Source: Arcobacter sp. F155 (GTDB lineage: Bacteria > Campylobacterota > Campylobacteria > Campylobacterales > Arcobacteraceae). Taken from it: a stretch of DNA of 64,000 nt. Both the position numbers and the translations under genes were made by a program. The notes under the pieces were generated by a model, which worked only from the letters and a program-made list of their open reading frames with translations, had not been told where the DNA came from and searched no databases. Shown here piece after piece: positions 1-7,981 of this stretch. Position 1 is the first letter of the stretch. Each line of letters starts with the position of its first letter. The stretch spans positions 38,286 to 102,285 of the forward strand of contig NZ_PDJU01000012.1 in NCBI RefSeq assembly GCF_004116455.1. The letters are read 5' to 3'.

Positions 1-451
1 TACTCTTATTTGACACTTTAATATCAAATTTTCTTTTGTTCTTTTTTCTAAACTCTAAATCTTTTCCTGCGTATTTGACTATATTTGTAGCTTTACATTT
101 TCCATAAAGAGGTTTTATGTATTTTGATTTTAGATGTTTTGATAAAATAGCAGTTTGGGAGAACTCATGTCTAGTATGTTCATCTATTCCTATAGAGTAA
201 ACCAATTGCTTAAATTCAAAATTTTGTGCAAATTTTTTAAATGATAGTTTTCCTAAAGTATTAAATACTCTATCTCCATGAAAATAGTATTTTGAAGTTA
301 AAAACTCTTCAATTTCTGTAAAAGAGTAAAAGGAATAGTTATAAAAACCATCTGCTAGTTCTCTTTTATGAAAAGAGGGCGTTAATAGCTTCTCTTGACA
401 AGTTTTACATATAATATTTAGACTAAAGGTTTCACAAGATAAACATTTCAT
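1..451 (-). CDS. ComF-family protein, N-terminal part (cut by window edge)
   Basis: The frame is open from the ATG at 451 to the window edge, so only about the first 150 residues are present. It begins MKCLSC and has a second Cys pair, CKTC, at residues 15-18, forming the zinc-finger-like start typical of ComF/GntX phosphoribosyltransferase-like proteins. Around residues 111-120 the segment HTRHEFSQTA resembles the ComF RGFNQ region. The PRPP-binding loop expected nearer the C-terminus lies outside the window. ComF proteins take part in DNA uptake in competent bacteria, but many homologues have no tested role. It is divergent from the arsR-cadA operon. The family call is from motifs only. Confidence 0.7.
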   Translation of the reverse strand, partial: MKCLSCETFSLNIICKTCQEKLLTPSFHKRELADGFYNYSFYSFTEIEEFLTSKYYFHGDRVFNTLGKLSFKKFAQNFEFKQLVYSIGIDEHTRHEFSQTAILSKHLKSKYIKPLYGKCKATNIVKYAGKDLEFRKKNKRKFDIKVSNKS

Positions 452-508
452 AATAATTTATATTATTAGTATTTGGTTTATAAACTAATAAAGTTTTAAG
501 TTTATATA

Positions 509-532
509 ACATATGATTACTTATTCATATGT
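509..532 (+). promoter_or_regulatory. ArsR/SmtB-type operator ahead of arsR-cadA
   Basis: A 24-bp imperfect palindrome with ACATATGA at the left end and TCATATGT at the right; only two symmetric base pairs break the dyad. This shape, an AT-rich dyad around ATATGA..TCATAT, is the classic operator of ArsR/SmtB metal-responsive repressors. It lies directly downstream of a TATATAA-like -10 (about 502-508) and 20 bp upstream of the chosen arsR start, so bound repressor would cover the transcription start. Derepression by metal is inferred. Confidence 0.75.
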
Positions 533-551
533 ACATATAAAGGATTTTATA

Positions 552-893
552 ATGAGTAATGAGTGTTGTGACCATTCAAATGAAGTAAAAAAAGTAAAAG
601 AAACATTGATTAATGAAGAGACTTTATACGATGTTGCAGAGCTTTTTAAAGCTTTTGCAGATACAACAAGAATAAAAATTATCTCAGTATTAAAAGAAGA
701 AGAGTTATGTGTTGGAGCTATAAGTGAACTTATAAATGTAAGTCAGTCTGCTGTTTCTCACCAATTAAGAGTATTAAAAAATTCAAAAATTGTTAAACCA
801 AGACGTGAGGGAAAGCAAATGTATTATTCACTTGATGATGAGCACATTAAAAAAATCTATGATATGGGATTAGAACATATCATAAAAGGCTAA
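552..893 (+). CDS. ArsR/SmtB-family metal-responsive repressor
   Basis: A 113-residue winged-helix protein. The ATG at 552 is preferred over the ATG at 513 because it follows AAAGGA at good spacing and the earlier ATG sits inside the operator palindrome. The recognition helix is around SQSAVSHQLRVLKNSKIV. Possible metal ligands are an N-terminal ECCDH cluster (residues 4-8), a Cys in ELCV of helix 3, and an alpha-5 pattern D-x-H with a second His 11 residues later, as in the SmtB/CzrA alpha-5 site, whose usual fourth ligand is not obvious here. It is followed 12 bp later by a Zn/Cd-type P-ATPase, so it probably represses that pump until Zn, Cd or Pb accumulates. The metal is inferred, not shown. 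Confidence 0.88.
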   Translation: MSNECCDHSNEVKKVKETLINEETLYDVAELFKAFADTTRIKIISVLKEEELCVGAISELINVSQSAVSHQLRVLKNSKIVKPRREGKQMYYSLDDEHIKKIYDMGLEHIIKG

Positions 894-905
894 GAGGAAT
901 AATCT

Positions 906-3113
906 ATGCAAAAAGTTAAATTACAAAATTTAGATTGTGCAAATTGTGCAGGAAAAATAGAAAAAAGATTAAACGAATTAGAAGAATTATCAAATGTAAG
1001 ACTAAACTTCTCAACATCAACATTAAGTTTTGAACAAAATACAGAAGATAATTTATTAGACAAGATTGAAAAAGAGATTCAAAATATTGAAAGAGAAGTA
1101 TTTATTGTAAAAGATGGAACTAAAGGTCAAAGAACTTTTTGGCAATTACTTGACAAAAAACTTTTAGCTATAACAGTTGTTTCGATTGTATTAACATATA
1201 TTTCATATAACTATATTCAAAATGATGTTTTACAATTAGCTGTTTATCTAATAGCATACTTTTTAGTTGGATGGGATGTTTTATATAAGGCAGGAAAAAA
1301 TCTACTAGGTGGAAAACTATTTGATGAACACTTTTTAATGTCCATTGCAACTATTGGTGCATTTGGGCTAGGAGAGTATGTTGAAGGTATTGCTGTAATG
1401 ATTTTCTACCAAGTAGGTGAGATGTTCCAAGGTGTTGCAGTTAATAATTCAAGAAATAGTATTAATGCTCTAATAGATATAAAGCCAGAGTTTGCAAATG
1501 TTAAAGAGGCTGAAAAAGTAGTTCAAAAATCTCCTGATGAAGTTAAAATAGGTGATACTATATTAGTAAAAGTAGGGGAAAAAGTTCCAGTTGATGGAGT
1601 ACTTTTAGATAGCTCTTGCTCTTTTGATACAAGCGCTATTACAGGAGAGTTTAAACCTAAAACTATAAAACAAGATGATGAAGTACTAAGTGGTTTTATC
1701 AATCTTTCAAACGCTACTTATGTAAAGGTGCAATCTTTATATAAAGACTCTACTGTTGCAAAGATCATTGAGATGATTGAAGGAGCAAGTTCTAAAAAAG
1801 CAAAAGCAGAAAAGTTTATTACAAAATTTGCTTCAAGATATACTCCTATTGTAGTAATACTTGCTGTGATGTTAGCCCTAATTCCTCCTATGATTATAGA
1901 AGGGGCTTTATACTCTGATTGGATTGAAAGAGCATTGGTATTTTTAGTTATATCTTGTCCTTGTGCTTTAGTTGTATCTATTCCTCTGTCATTTTTCTCT
2001 GCAATTGGAGCAGTATCAAAAAGAGGTGTTTTAGTTAAAGGTGCAAACTATATAGAGAAACTAACAGAGATAGAAAATATTATCTTTGATAAAACAGGAA
2101 CACTTACTCATGGTGTATTTGAAGTAACAAAAGTAAAAGCCTTTGGTATGGATGAAAATGAGCTTTTAAAAGTTGCTACATATGCTGAGAGTTTTTCAAC
2201 TCATCCAATTGCAAAATCAATAGTCTCTTCATATGGCAAAGAGATTGATTCAAAAGCAATAGCTTTACATGAAGAGTTAAGTGGTTTAGGAATAAAAGCA
2301 CAAATAGACTCAAAAGAGGTTTTAGTAGGAAATGATAGGTTACTAGAAAAGTTTGGAGTAAAAGTAGATGAAAATATTGAAGAAGAATTAAATGTAGTAT
2401 TTATTTCTATTAACTCACAATTTGCAGGATATATTGTAGTAAGTGATATTATAAAAGTAGAAGCAAAAGAAGTAATATCTGAACTTAAAAACTTAGGTAT
2501 TGAAAAAACATATATGCTTACAGGAGATAAAAAAGAGGTTGCTTTAAATGTAGCAAACTCTTTAGGAATTGATGAAGTTAAATATGAACTTCTACCACAA
2601 GATAAGTTATCAAATTTTGAAATTATAAAAAAAGATACAAATAAGGTCACTGCTTTTGTGGGAGATGGTATCAATGATGCTCCAACACTTGCTAACTCTG
2701 ATGTAGGTTTTGCTATGGGTGGAGTTGGTAGTGATATTGCTGTTAAATCTGCTGATGTTGTAATTTTAAATGATAATATCAAATCAATAAGTGATGCAAT
2801 TAAGATTGCGAAGAAAACAAAGGTAATTGTATATCAAAATATTGTATTTATCATGGCTATTAAAGTTGCATTTTTAGTTCTTGGAGCTGGAGCTATGATT
2901 AGTATGAAAGAGGCAATTTTTGCTGATGTTGGAGTTGCATTATTAGCAATTTTCAATTCAATGAGAATACTTAGAACTATAAAAGATAAACCAAAAGAAT
3001 CAGTGTGTGAAGATAACTCTTGTAGTGATAATAGTTGTTCTACTGAAATAAAGAGTGAGAAGAAGAAAGAAGAGACTACAAGTTGTTGTAGTGGAAATTC
3101 TTGTTGTTCTTAG
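906..3113 (+). CDS. cadA: Zn/Cd/Pb-exporting P1B-type ATPase
   Basis: A 735-residue heavy-metal pump. In order: an N-terminal HMA metal-binding domain with LDCANC at 9-14, transmembrane helices, an actuator loop with TGE (246-248), the transport motif CPC (351-353, followed by ALVVSIPL as in Zn/Cd pumps), the phosphorylation motif DKTGTLT (395-401), an HP motif in the nucleotide-binding domain, and the hinge GDGINDAP (about 586-593). The last 40 residues form a Lys/Glu/Ser linker with seven cysteines in DNSC and SCCSGNSCC blocks, an extra putative metal-binding tail. It is cotranscribed with the ArsR-type repressor. CadA and ZntA cannot be told apart by eye. Cytoplasmic-membrane exporter. Confidence 0.9.
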   Translation: MQKVKLQNLDCANCAGKIEKRLNELEELSNVRLNFSTSTLSFEQNTEDNLLDKIEKEIQNIEREVFIVKDGTKGQRTFWQLLDKKLLAITVVSIVLTYISYNYIQNDVLQLAVYLIAYFLVGWDVLYKAGKNLLGGKLFDEHFLMSIATIGAFGLGEYVEGIAVMIFYQVGEMFQGVAVNNSRNSINALIDIKPEFANVKEAEKVVQKSPDEVKIGDTILVKVGEKVPVDGVLLDSSCSFDTSAITGEFKPKTIKQDDEVLSGFINLSNATYVKVQSLYKDSTVAKIIEMIEGASSKKAKAEKFITKFASRYTPIVVILAVMLALIPPMIIEGALYSDWIERALVFLVISCPCALVVSIPLSFFSAIGAVSKRGVLVKGANYIEKLTEIENIIFDKTGTLTHGVFEVTKVKAFGMDENELLKVATYAESFSTHPIAKSIVSSYGKEIDSKAIALHEELSGLGIKAQIDSKEVLVGNDRLLEKFGVKVDENIEEELNVVFISINSQFAGYIVVSDIIKVEAKEVISELKNLGIEKTYMLTGDKKEVALNVANSLGIDEVKYELLPQDKLSNFEIIKKDTNKVTAFVGDGINDAPTLANSDVGFAMGGVGSDIAVKSADVVILNDNIKSISDAIKIAKKTKVIVYQNIVFIMAIKVAFLVLGAGAMISMKEAIFADVGVALLAIFNSMRILRTIKDKPKESVCEDNSCSDNSCSTEIKSEKKKEETTSCCSGNSCCS

Positions 3114-3116
3114 TAT

Positions 3117-3140
3117 GATACTTTTTTTATAAAAAGTATC
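3117..3140 (+). terminator. Perfect AT-rich hairpin after cadA
   Basis: GATACTTTTT and AAAAAGTATC form a perfect 10-bp stem around a 4-base loop, four bases after the cadA stop. No T-run follows on the plus strand, so it may be a weak terminator or an mRNA-stabilising 3' hairpin. Confidence 0.45.
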
Positions 3141-3150
3141 GCAAAAAAGC

Positions 3151-3285
3151 GTGAGCAGGGATAAAAATGACGCTATAAAAATTTTAAAATACAGAAATTA
3201 AAAAACTCAGCCTAAAGGCTTCAAACAGTTTTAATTTCTTATATATTTTATGCATTTTTAATTAACGCTATTTTTAAATGCTCAC
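3151..3285. repeat. Imperfect palindromic intergenic element, about 135 bp
   Basis: The ends are inverted: GTGAGCA at 3151-3157 pairs with TGCTCAC at 3279-3285. The similarity continues inward through TAAAAAT/GCG blocks to AGAAATTAAAA (3193-3203) opposite TTTTAATTTCT (3229-3239), with AGCC-TAAA-GGCT at the centre (3209-3220). The whole segment could fold as one long hairpin. It fills most of the gap between cadA and the next gene. It could be a small non-autonomous mobile element or a structured RNA. No coding frame of note was seen inside. Confidence 0.5.
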
Positions 3286-3308
3286 AATGAAATAATCCAA
3301 ACTTTTGT

Positions 3309-3314
3309 TATAAT
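3309..3314 (+). promoter_or_regulatory. -10 element for the zinc-ribbon gene
   Basis: TATAAT at 3309-3314 lies 20 bp before the start codon and is followed by AAAAAGGAATATT as ribosome-binding region. Campylobacterota sigma-70 promoters often show only a clear -10. Confidence 0.55.
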
Positions 3315-3333
3315 ATTTTAAAAAGGAATATTA

Positions 3334-3741
3334 ATGCCAGATATAGGAAGTGTTTCAGCTGCAATTGCAACAATTAAAACATCAATTGATATTGCAAAAG
3401 TTATAAAAGATAGTAATAACTCTCTAGATGAAGCAGAAAGAAAATTAAAAATTGCAGATTTAATAAGTTCTTTGGCAGATGTAAAAATTGAATTAGCAGA
3501 AGTTCAAGATTTATTAAGAGATAAAGATAGTGAAATTAGAGATTTAAAAGAAAAAATAAATGAAAAAGAGTCTTTAATTTTTGATGGAAAATTTTATTGG
3601 AAAGATGGAGATAAAGTTCCATTTTGTACAGTTTGTAAAGAAAAAGAAGAAAAGTATCATCATTTAACATATGTTAAAAATAATAGTTGGGGACAAGAAT
3701 TACATTATTGTAAAATTTGTAACTCAAAATACTATGGCTAA
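3334..3741 (+). CDS. Hypothetical protein: helical N-terminus, coiled coil, zinc ribbon
   Basis: A 135-residue soluble protein. Residues 1-85 are helical, with a coiled-coil stretch rich in D/E/K (LADVKIELAEVQ... to NEKESL). The C-terminal third carries two Cys pairs, CTVC and CKIC, about 30 residues apart, which would make a treble-clef or ribbon zinc site. I recall similar short proteins scattered across many bacterial phyla without a known role, which suggests horizontal spread. The gene stands alone between cadA and lepA, with its own -10 and large hairpins on either side. No function is proposed. Confidence 0.8.
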   Translation: MPDIGSVSAAIATIKTSIDIAKVIKDSNNSLDEAERKLKIADLISSLADVKIELAEVQDLLRDKDSEIRDLKEKINEKESLIFDGKFYWKDGDKVPFCTVCKEKEEKYHHLTYVKNNSWGQELHYCKICNSKYYG

Positions 3742-3767
3742 AATTTAAGATTTTATGTAGATTTAAG

Positions 3768-3835
3768 GCGAAGAGGGTTGTTGAGTATAGAAGCTTAGTA
3801 AACTAAGTGACTATACGAAACGTTCCTCTTCAACG
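3768..3835. terminator. Large imperfect hairpin between convergent genes
   Basis: GCGAAGAGG (3768-3776) pairs with CCTCTTC plus a nearby GC (3825-3835). Inside it, GTATAG (3785-3790) pairs with CTATAC (3811-3816), and CTTAGT with ACTAAG (3794-3799/3802-3807). It lies between the convergent ends of the zinc-ribbon gene and lepA and could terminate both, though no strong T-run follows on either strand. Confidence 0.5.
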
Positions 3836-3853
3836 CAGAAGATGCGTTAAATA

Positions 3854-5641
3854 TTAGATTTTAAGAACTGCCATGAAAGCCTCTTGCGGTACATTCACTT
3901 TACCAATAGCTTTCATTCTTTTCTTACCAGCTTTTTGTTTCTCTAAAAGCTTTCTTTTTCTTGTAATATCACCACCATAACATTTAGCAGTAACATTTTT
4001 ACCTGTAGACTTAACAGTTTCTCTTGCAATAATATTTGAACCAATAGAAGCTTGTACAGCTACTTCAAATAGTTGTCTAGGAATTAATTCTTTAAGTGCT
4101 TTAATAAACTCTCTACCTTTTGATAATGCTTTGTTTTCAGGTACAATAATTGATAGTGCATCAACAACTTCACCCGCAACTTTAATATCAAGTTTTTGTA
4201 AAACACCTGGTCTAAATCCAACTGGTTCATAATCAAATGAAGCATAACCTTTTGTAGTAGATTTTAATTTATCATAAAAATCCATTACAATTTCATTCAT
4301 AGGAATATCATACTCTAGTAAAACTCTTTTTCCAAGATAGTCCATTTTATTTTGGATACCTCTTTTGTCATTTAGAAGTTTAATAACATTTCCTAAGAAC
4401 TCATCAGGAACTAAAATTGTAGCCTTTACGTATGGTTCAAAAATAGTATCAATATTATTTGGTTCAGGAAGTTCAGATGGATTTTGAATTTCAATTCTTT
4501 CTCCATCATTTTTAAGTACTTCATATACAACTGTTGGTGCAGTTGCAATTAAGTCTAATCCAAACTCTCTTTCTAGTCTTTCTTTGATAACTTCCATATG
4601 AAGCATACCTAAGAAACCAGCTCTAAATCCACTTCCAAGTGCAGCTGAAGATTCCGGTTCAAAAGAGATAGAAGAGTCATTTAGCTGAAGCTTAGTTAAG
4701 GCTTCTCTTAAGTCTTCAAACTTATCTGTTTCGATTGGGTAAAGTCCTGCAAATACAAATGGTTTTGCAGGTTCAAATCCATCAATAGCCTCAGCTGTTG
4801 GATTTTTTGCATCAGTCATTGTATCACCAACTGCAATTCCATCAAGAGTTTTAAGACCAAGAACTACAATACCAATTTCACCAGTTTTAATCTCTTTTGT
4901 CTTTTCTCTTTTTAGTGGATGAGGATACATTAAGTCTAAAACAGGGTGTTCAACTTTTGTATTCATCATTTTAAGAACTTGACCTTTTTGAATACTTCCT
5001 TCATAAACTCTTACAAGTGCTAACGCTCCAAGGTAGTTATCAAACCATGAATCATAAATAAGTGCTTTTGTTGGAGCATCTTCATCTCCTTGTGGAGCAG
5101 GTACTCTATCAACAATTGAGTCAATTAAATCTTTTACTCCAACACCAGTTTTTGCAGAGATTAGGTTATGTTCTGTACAATCAAGACCAATAGCCTCTTC
5201 TGTTTCTTCTAAAACTCTCATTGGGTCAGCACTTGGTAAATCGATTTTATTTACAACTGGTAAAAGCTCTAAGTCATTATCTAAAGCAATATATACGTTA
5301 GCAATAGTTTGAGCTTCAACACCTTGTGTAGAGTCAACAATAAGTAATGCACCTTCTGATGAAGCTAAAGATCTACTTACTTCATATGAAAAGTCAACGT
5401 GACCCGGAGTGTCAATAAGATTTAAGACATACTCTTCGCCATCTTTGATATATTTTAATCTTACACTTTGAGCCTTAATAGTAATACCACGCTCTTGCTC
5501 AATATCCATAGTATCCATCATCTGTGAAGATAATTCTCTATCTGTAACAGCTCCACACTCTTGAATAATTCTATCAGCTAATGTAGATTTTCCATGGTCA
5601 ATATGGGCAATAATACTAAAGTTTCTAATATTTTTTTGCAA
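3854..5641 (-). CDS. lepA: Elongation factor 4 (LepA), ribosomal back-translocase GTPase
   Basis: A 595-residue protein of normal LepA length. The G domain starts almost at the N-terminus (AHIDHGKST about 11-19, DTPGH about 77-81, NKID about 131-134), followed by EF-G-like domains and the LepA-specific C-terminal domain ending in the [17 protein letters not shown] region. LepA binds stalled or mistranslocated ribosomes under ionic stress. The start [17 protein letters not shown] matches the family. It is a single gene facing the zinc-ribbon gene tail to tail. Confidence 0.97.
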   Translation of the reverse strand: MQKNIRNFSIIAHIDHGKSTLADRIIQECGAVTDRELSSQMMDTMDIEQERGITIKAQSVRLKYIKDGEEYVLNLIDTPGHVDFSYEVSRSLASSEGALLIVDSTQGVEAQTIANVYIALDNDLELLPVVNKIDLPSADPMRVLEETEEAIGLDCTEHNLISAKTGVGVKDLIDSIVDRVPAPQGDEDAPTKALIYDSWFDNYLGALALVRVYEGSIQKGQVLKMMNTKVEHPVLDLMYPHPLKREKTKEIKTGEIGIVVLGLKTLDGIAVGDTMTDAKNPTAEAIDGFEPAKPFVFAGLYPIETDKFEDLREALTKLQLNDSSISFEPESSAALGSGFRAGFLGMLHMEVIKERLEREFGLDLIATAPTVVYEVLKNDGERIEIQNPSELPEPNNIDTIFEPYVKATILVPDEFLGNVIKLLNDKRGIQNKMDYLGKRVLLEYDIPMNEIVMDFYDKLKSTTKGYASFDYEPVGFRPGVLQKLDIKVAGEVVDALSIIVPENKALSKGREFIKALKELIPRQLFEVAVQASIGSNIIARETVKSTGKNVTAKCYGGDITRKRKLLEKQKAGKKRMKAIGKVNVPQEAFMAVLKI

Positions 5642-5738
5642 AATTAAATTCCTGTAATTGAAGTATTTATATATTAAATTTCGCGATTATATCTAAAGTT
5701 TTGTTAGTTACTAGTTAAGTTTTTGATTTAGTGAGGTA

Positions 5739-5762
5739 AAGTACAGGAAGATTCCTGTACTT
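5739..5762. terminator. Terminator hairpin after the OmpA-family gene
   Basis: AAGTACAGGAA (5739-5749) and TTCCTGTACTT (5752-5762) are perfectly complementary around a short loop, 13 bp beyond the stop of the minus-strand ompA-type gene. The T-run is short. Confidence 0.6.
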
Positions 5763-5774
5763 AAGTGTTAAGAA

Positions 5775-6788
5775 TTATCTGTAAATAGAACCTTCAACTC
5801 TTCTGTTTTCAGCTCTACCTTCTCTTGTTTCATTTGTTGCTTTAGGTTTAGACTCACCATATCCTGTTGAGTTAAGTCTTGATTTATCAATACCTTTTTC
5901 CTCTAAAGCTTTAACTGCAGCTGCAGCTCTTCTTTCAGATAGGTCTTGGTTATATTTTTCAGTACCTACTGAATCTGTATGTGCTTCAATTTTTCCTTTT
6001 ACAGAAGGGAATTTTTTCATGAAGTCAGCAAATTTTGTGATTTTTGAATCGTACTCATTGTTAATTCTTGCACTATCAAAATCAAAGTTGATGTTTAGGT
6101 TTACTTTTAAAGAACATCCATTTTGGTCAACGATATCACTTTTTGGAGTATCTGGACATTTATCTTTAATATCAGGAACACCATCACCATCAGTATCTGC
6201 TAATTTTGCAATTGAAGGTTTTGGTTGAACTTGTGGCTCTTCTTTTGGAGCTGGAGCTGCTTTTTCACCAAATGGAATTGCTAAACCAACAGTATATACT
6301 AAGTTGTTATCTCTATCGTTAGTATTAATTAAGTGTCTAATGTCAGTTTTTAATGCCATATCATTAGAGAATTCATATCTTAAACCAATACCATAGTTTC
6401 CAAATAAAGCAGTCTTGTTTCCAAGCTCTTCATTTTCAAAATGCTCTAAACCAAAACCAACTAATCCATATAAAGATGTATTATCTGTTAGTTCATAGTT
6501 TTTTACAAAGTTTGTAAATAGTCTTGTAATATCAGTATCTCTATCAATACCATCATAATCAACTTCTTCTAATGAAGTTAAAATACCTACTTCGATTTGG
6601 TCATAAACAGTATCATCAAAGTTTACACCAAAACTTAAACCACCGATTGCATAATGATCGTCATCTAAGTTTAGATTTCCTTCAGCAACATTTCCACCAA
6701 TCATTGGTGTAATCTCATATTTGTAATCACTGTTTGCCGCGAAAGCAAGTGATGCACATAAGGCTGCAGATAATATAATCTTTTTCAT
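5775..6788 (-). CDS. OmpA-family outer membrane protein with TSP3 calcium repeat
   Basis: A 337-residue protein. It has a signal peptide (MKKIILSAALCASLAFA), an N-terminal eight-strand beta-barrel domain (to about 175), a Pro/Ala/Glu linker, one thrombospondin type-3 calcium-binding repeat (DTDGDGVPDIKDKCPDTP, about 198-215), and a C-terminal OmpA domain with peptidoglycan-binding signatures (EAHTDSVGTEKYNQDLSERR). It resembles OprF/OmpA major envelope proteins that tie the outer membrane to peptidoglycan. Monocistronic, with its own terminator. The ATG follows an AAGGAAA ribosome site. Confidence 0.93.
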   Translation of the reverse strand: MKKIILSAALCASLAFAANSDYKYEITPMIGGNVAEGNLNLDDDHYAIGGLSFGVNFDDTVYDQIEVGILTSLEEVDYDGIDRDTDITRLFTNFVKNYELTDNTSLYGLVGFGLEHFENEELGNKTALFGNYGIGLRYEFSNDMALKTDIRHLINTNDRDNNLVYTVGLAIPFGEKAAPAPKEEPQVQPKPSIAKLADTDGDGVPDIKDKCPDTPKSDIVDQNGCSLKVNLNINFDFDSARINNEYDSKITKFADFMKKFPSVKGKIEAHTDSVGTEKYNQDLSERRAAAAVKALEEKGIDKSRLNSTGYGESKPKATNETREGRAENRRVEGSIYR

Positions 6789-6866
6789 GTTATTTCCTTT
6801 TGTGTTTATTTACCATCATAACTAAAAAGTAATTAATTTAGCTTTTAAATAATTATTTAGTTATAT

Positions 6867-7799
6867 CTAGTCAATAAAAATTGAGTTAACTGATTCGTTA
6901 TGTGTAATTCTTCTAATAGTCTCACCCATAATTTTAGCAGCACTTAAAACAGTGATTTTATCACTCTCTCCATGCATTGGAATTGTATCAGAGATAATTA
7001 ACTCATCTAATGTTCCATTGTTAATTCTATCAAATGCAGGTCCTGAAAGTACACCATGCGTACAACAAGCCATAACTGAAGTTGCACCTTTTTTCTTTAA
7101 TACTTCAGCAGCTTTTACTAAAGTACCAGCAGTATCAACCATATCATCTACTAAGATAACATCTTTACCTTCTACATCACCAATGATATTCATTACTTCA
7201 GCAACATTTGCTTTTTCTCTTTTTTTATCAACAATTACTAAGTCATATCCTAATTTATCAGCATATGATCTTGCTCTTGCAACTCCACCAATATCTGGAC
7301 TTGCAATAATTGGGTTTTTAAGATTTTTGCTTCTTAAGTGGCTAACAAATAAAACAGAACCATATAAGTTATCAACTGGAATATTGAAGAACCCTTGAAT
7401 TTGTGCAGCATGTAAATCAATAGTAATCATTCTATCAATTCCAGCAGCTTCTAACATATCAGCAACTAACTTTGCAGAAATTGGAACTCTAGGAGCAGCT
7501 TTTCTATCTTGTCTAGCATATCCATAATATGGAATAACAGCAGAAATAGACGCAGCACTTGATCTTTTAAGTGCATCAATCATAATTAAAAGTTCCATTA
7601 AGTGGTCATTTGTTGGAGCACATGTAGGTTGAACGATAAATACGTCTTGTCCTCTTACACTCTCTTTAATTTGCACAGAGATTTCACCATCACTGAATTT
7701 GTTTATAGAAGCTTCTCCAACTTCAACGTTTAGGTATTTCCCAACTTTTTTAGCAAATTCAGGGTTCGCAGTACCACTAAAAAGCTTATATTTTGACAT
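6867..7799 (-). CDS. prs: Ribose-phosphate pyrophosphokinase (PRPP synthetase)
   Basis: A 310-residue enzyme making PRPP from ribose-5-phosphate and ATP for nucleotide, His and Trp synthesis. It has the class I signatures: FSDGEISVQIKESVRG near the N-terminus, RQDRKAAPRVPISAK in the ATP-binding flexible loop, TIDLHAAQIQGFF in the metal/ATP site, and the PRPP loop VDDMVDTAGT. Length and start match the family. It is divergent from the porin at 7982. Confidence 0.97.
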   Translation of the reverse strand: MSKYKLFSGTANPEFAKKVGKYLNVEVGEASINKFSDGEISVQIKESVRGQDVFIVQPTCAPTNDHLMELLIMIDALKRSSAASISAVIPYYGYARQDRKAAPRVPISAKLVADMLEAAGIDRMITIDLHAAQIQGFFNIPVDNLYGSVLFVSHLRSKNLKNPIIASPDIGGVARARSYADKLGYDLVIVDKKREKANVAEVMNIIGDVEGKDVILVDDMVDTAGTLVKAAEVLKKKGATSVMACCTHGVLSGPAFDRINNGTLDELIISDTIPMHGESDKITVLSAAKIMGETIRRITHNESVNSIFID

Positions 7800-7981
7800 T
7801 AGATTTTCCTTATGTGTAGTAAGTATTTAATTTCGTGATTTTAGCTAAATACTTCTTATATTGAATTTATATATAAAAGAATAAAAAATATATATTAGAA
7901 ATGTCTAATAAATATACAAAAATAGTGTTTACAAATTTTATGGTTATATTACAATTGTTGCAACATATTTAAAGGAGATTT

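Noticed and set aside
513..551. Upstream ATG for the ArsR repressor at 513
   Set aside because: It lies inside the operator dyad and lacks a ribosome site; the ATG at 552 has AAAGGA and fits family length.
2201..2782. Long open frame on the minus strand inside cadA (193 codons)
   Set aside because: It is antisense to the conserved nucleotide-binding domain of the pump. The Ser/Ile/Phe-rich translation has no family signal, and there is no ribosome site.
906..3113. cadA as a copper exporter
   Set aside because: The repressor type and the CPCALVVSIPL context fit Zn/Cd pumps. The copper-type pump of the window is ccoI at 58717.
6952..7398. Plus-strand frame inside prs (148 codons)
   Set aside because: A shadow of the conserved PRPP synthetase gene, with no motif and no promoter or ribosome site.
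7956..7965. TGTTGCAACA dyad as a defined operator for the porin
   Set aside because: It is perfect but only 10 bp long and single, so it could be chance. It is mentioned in the porin entry only.
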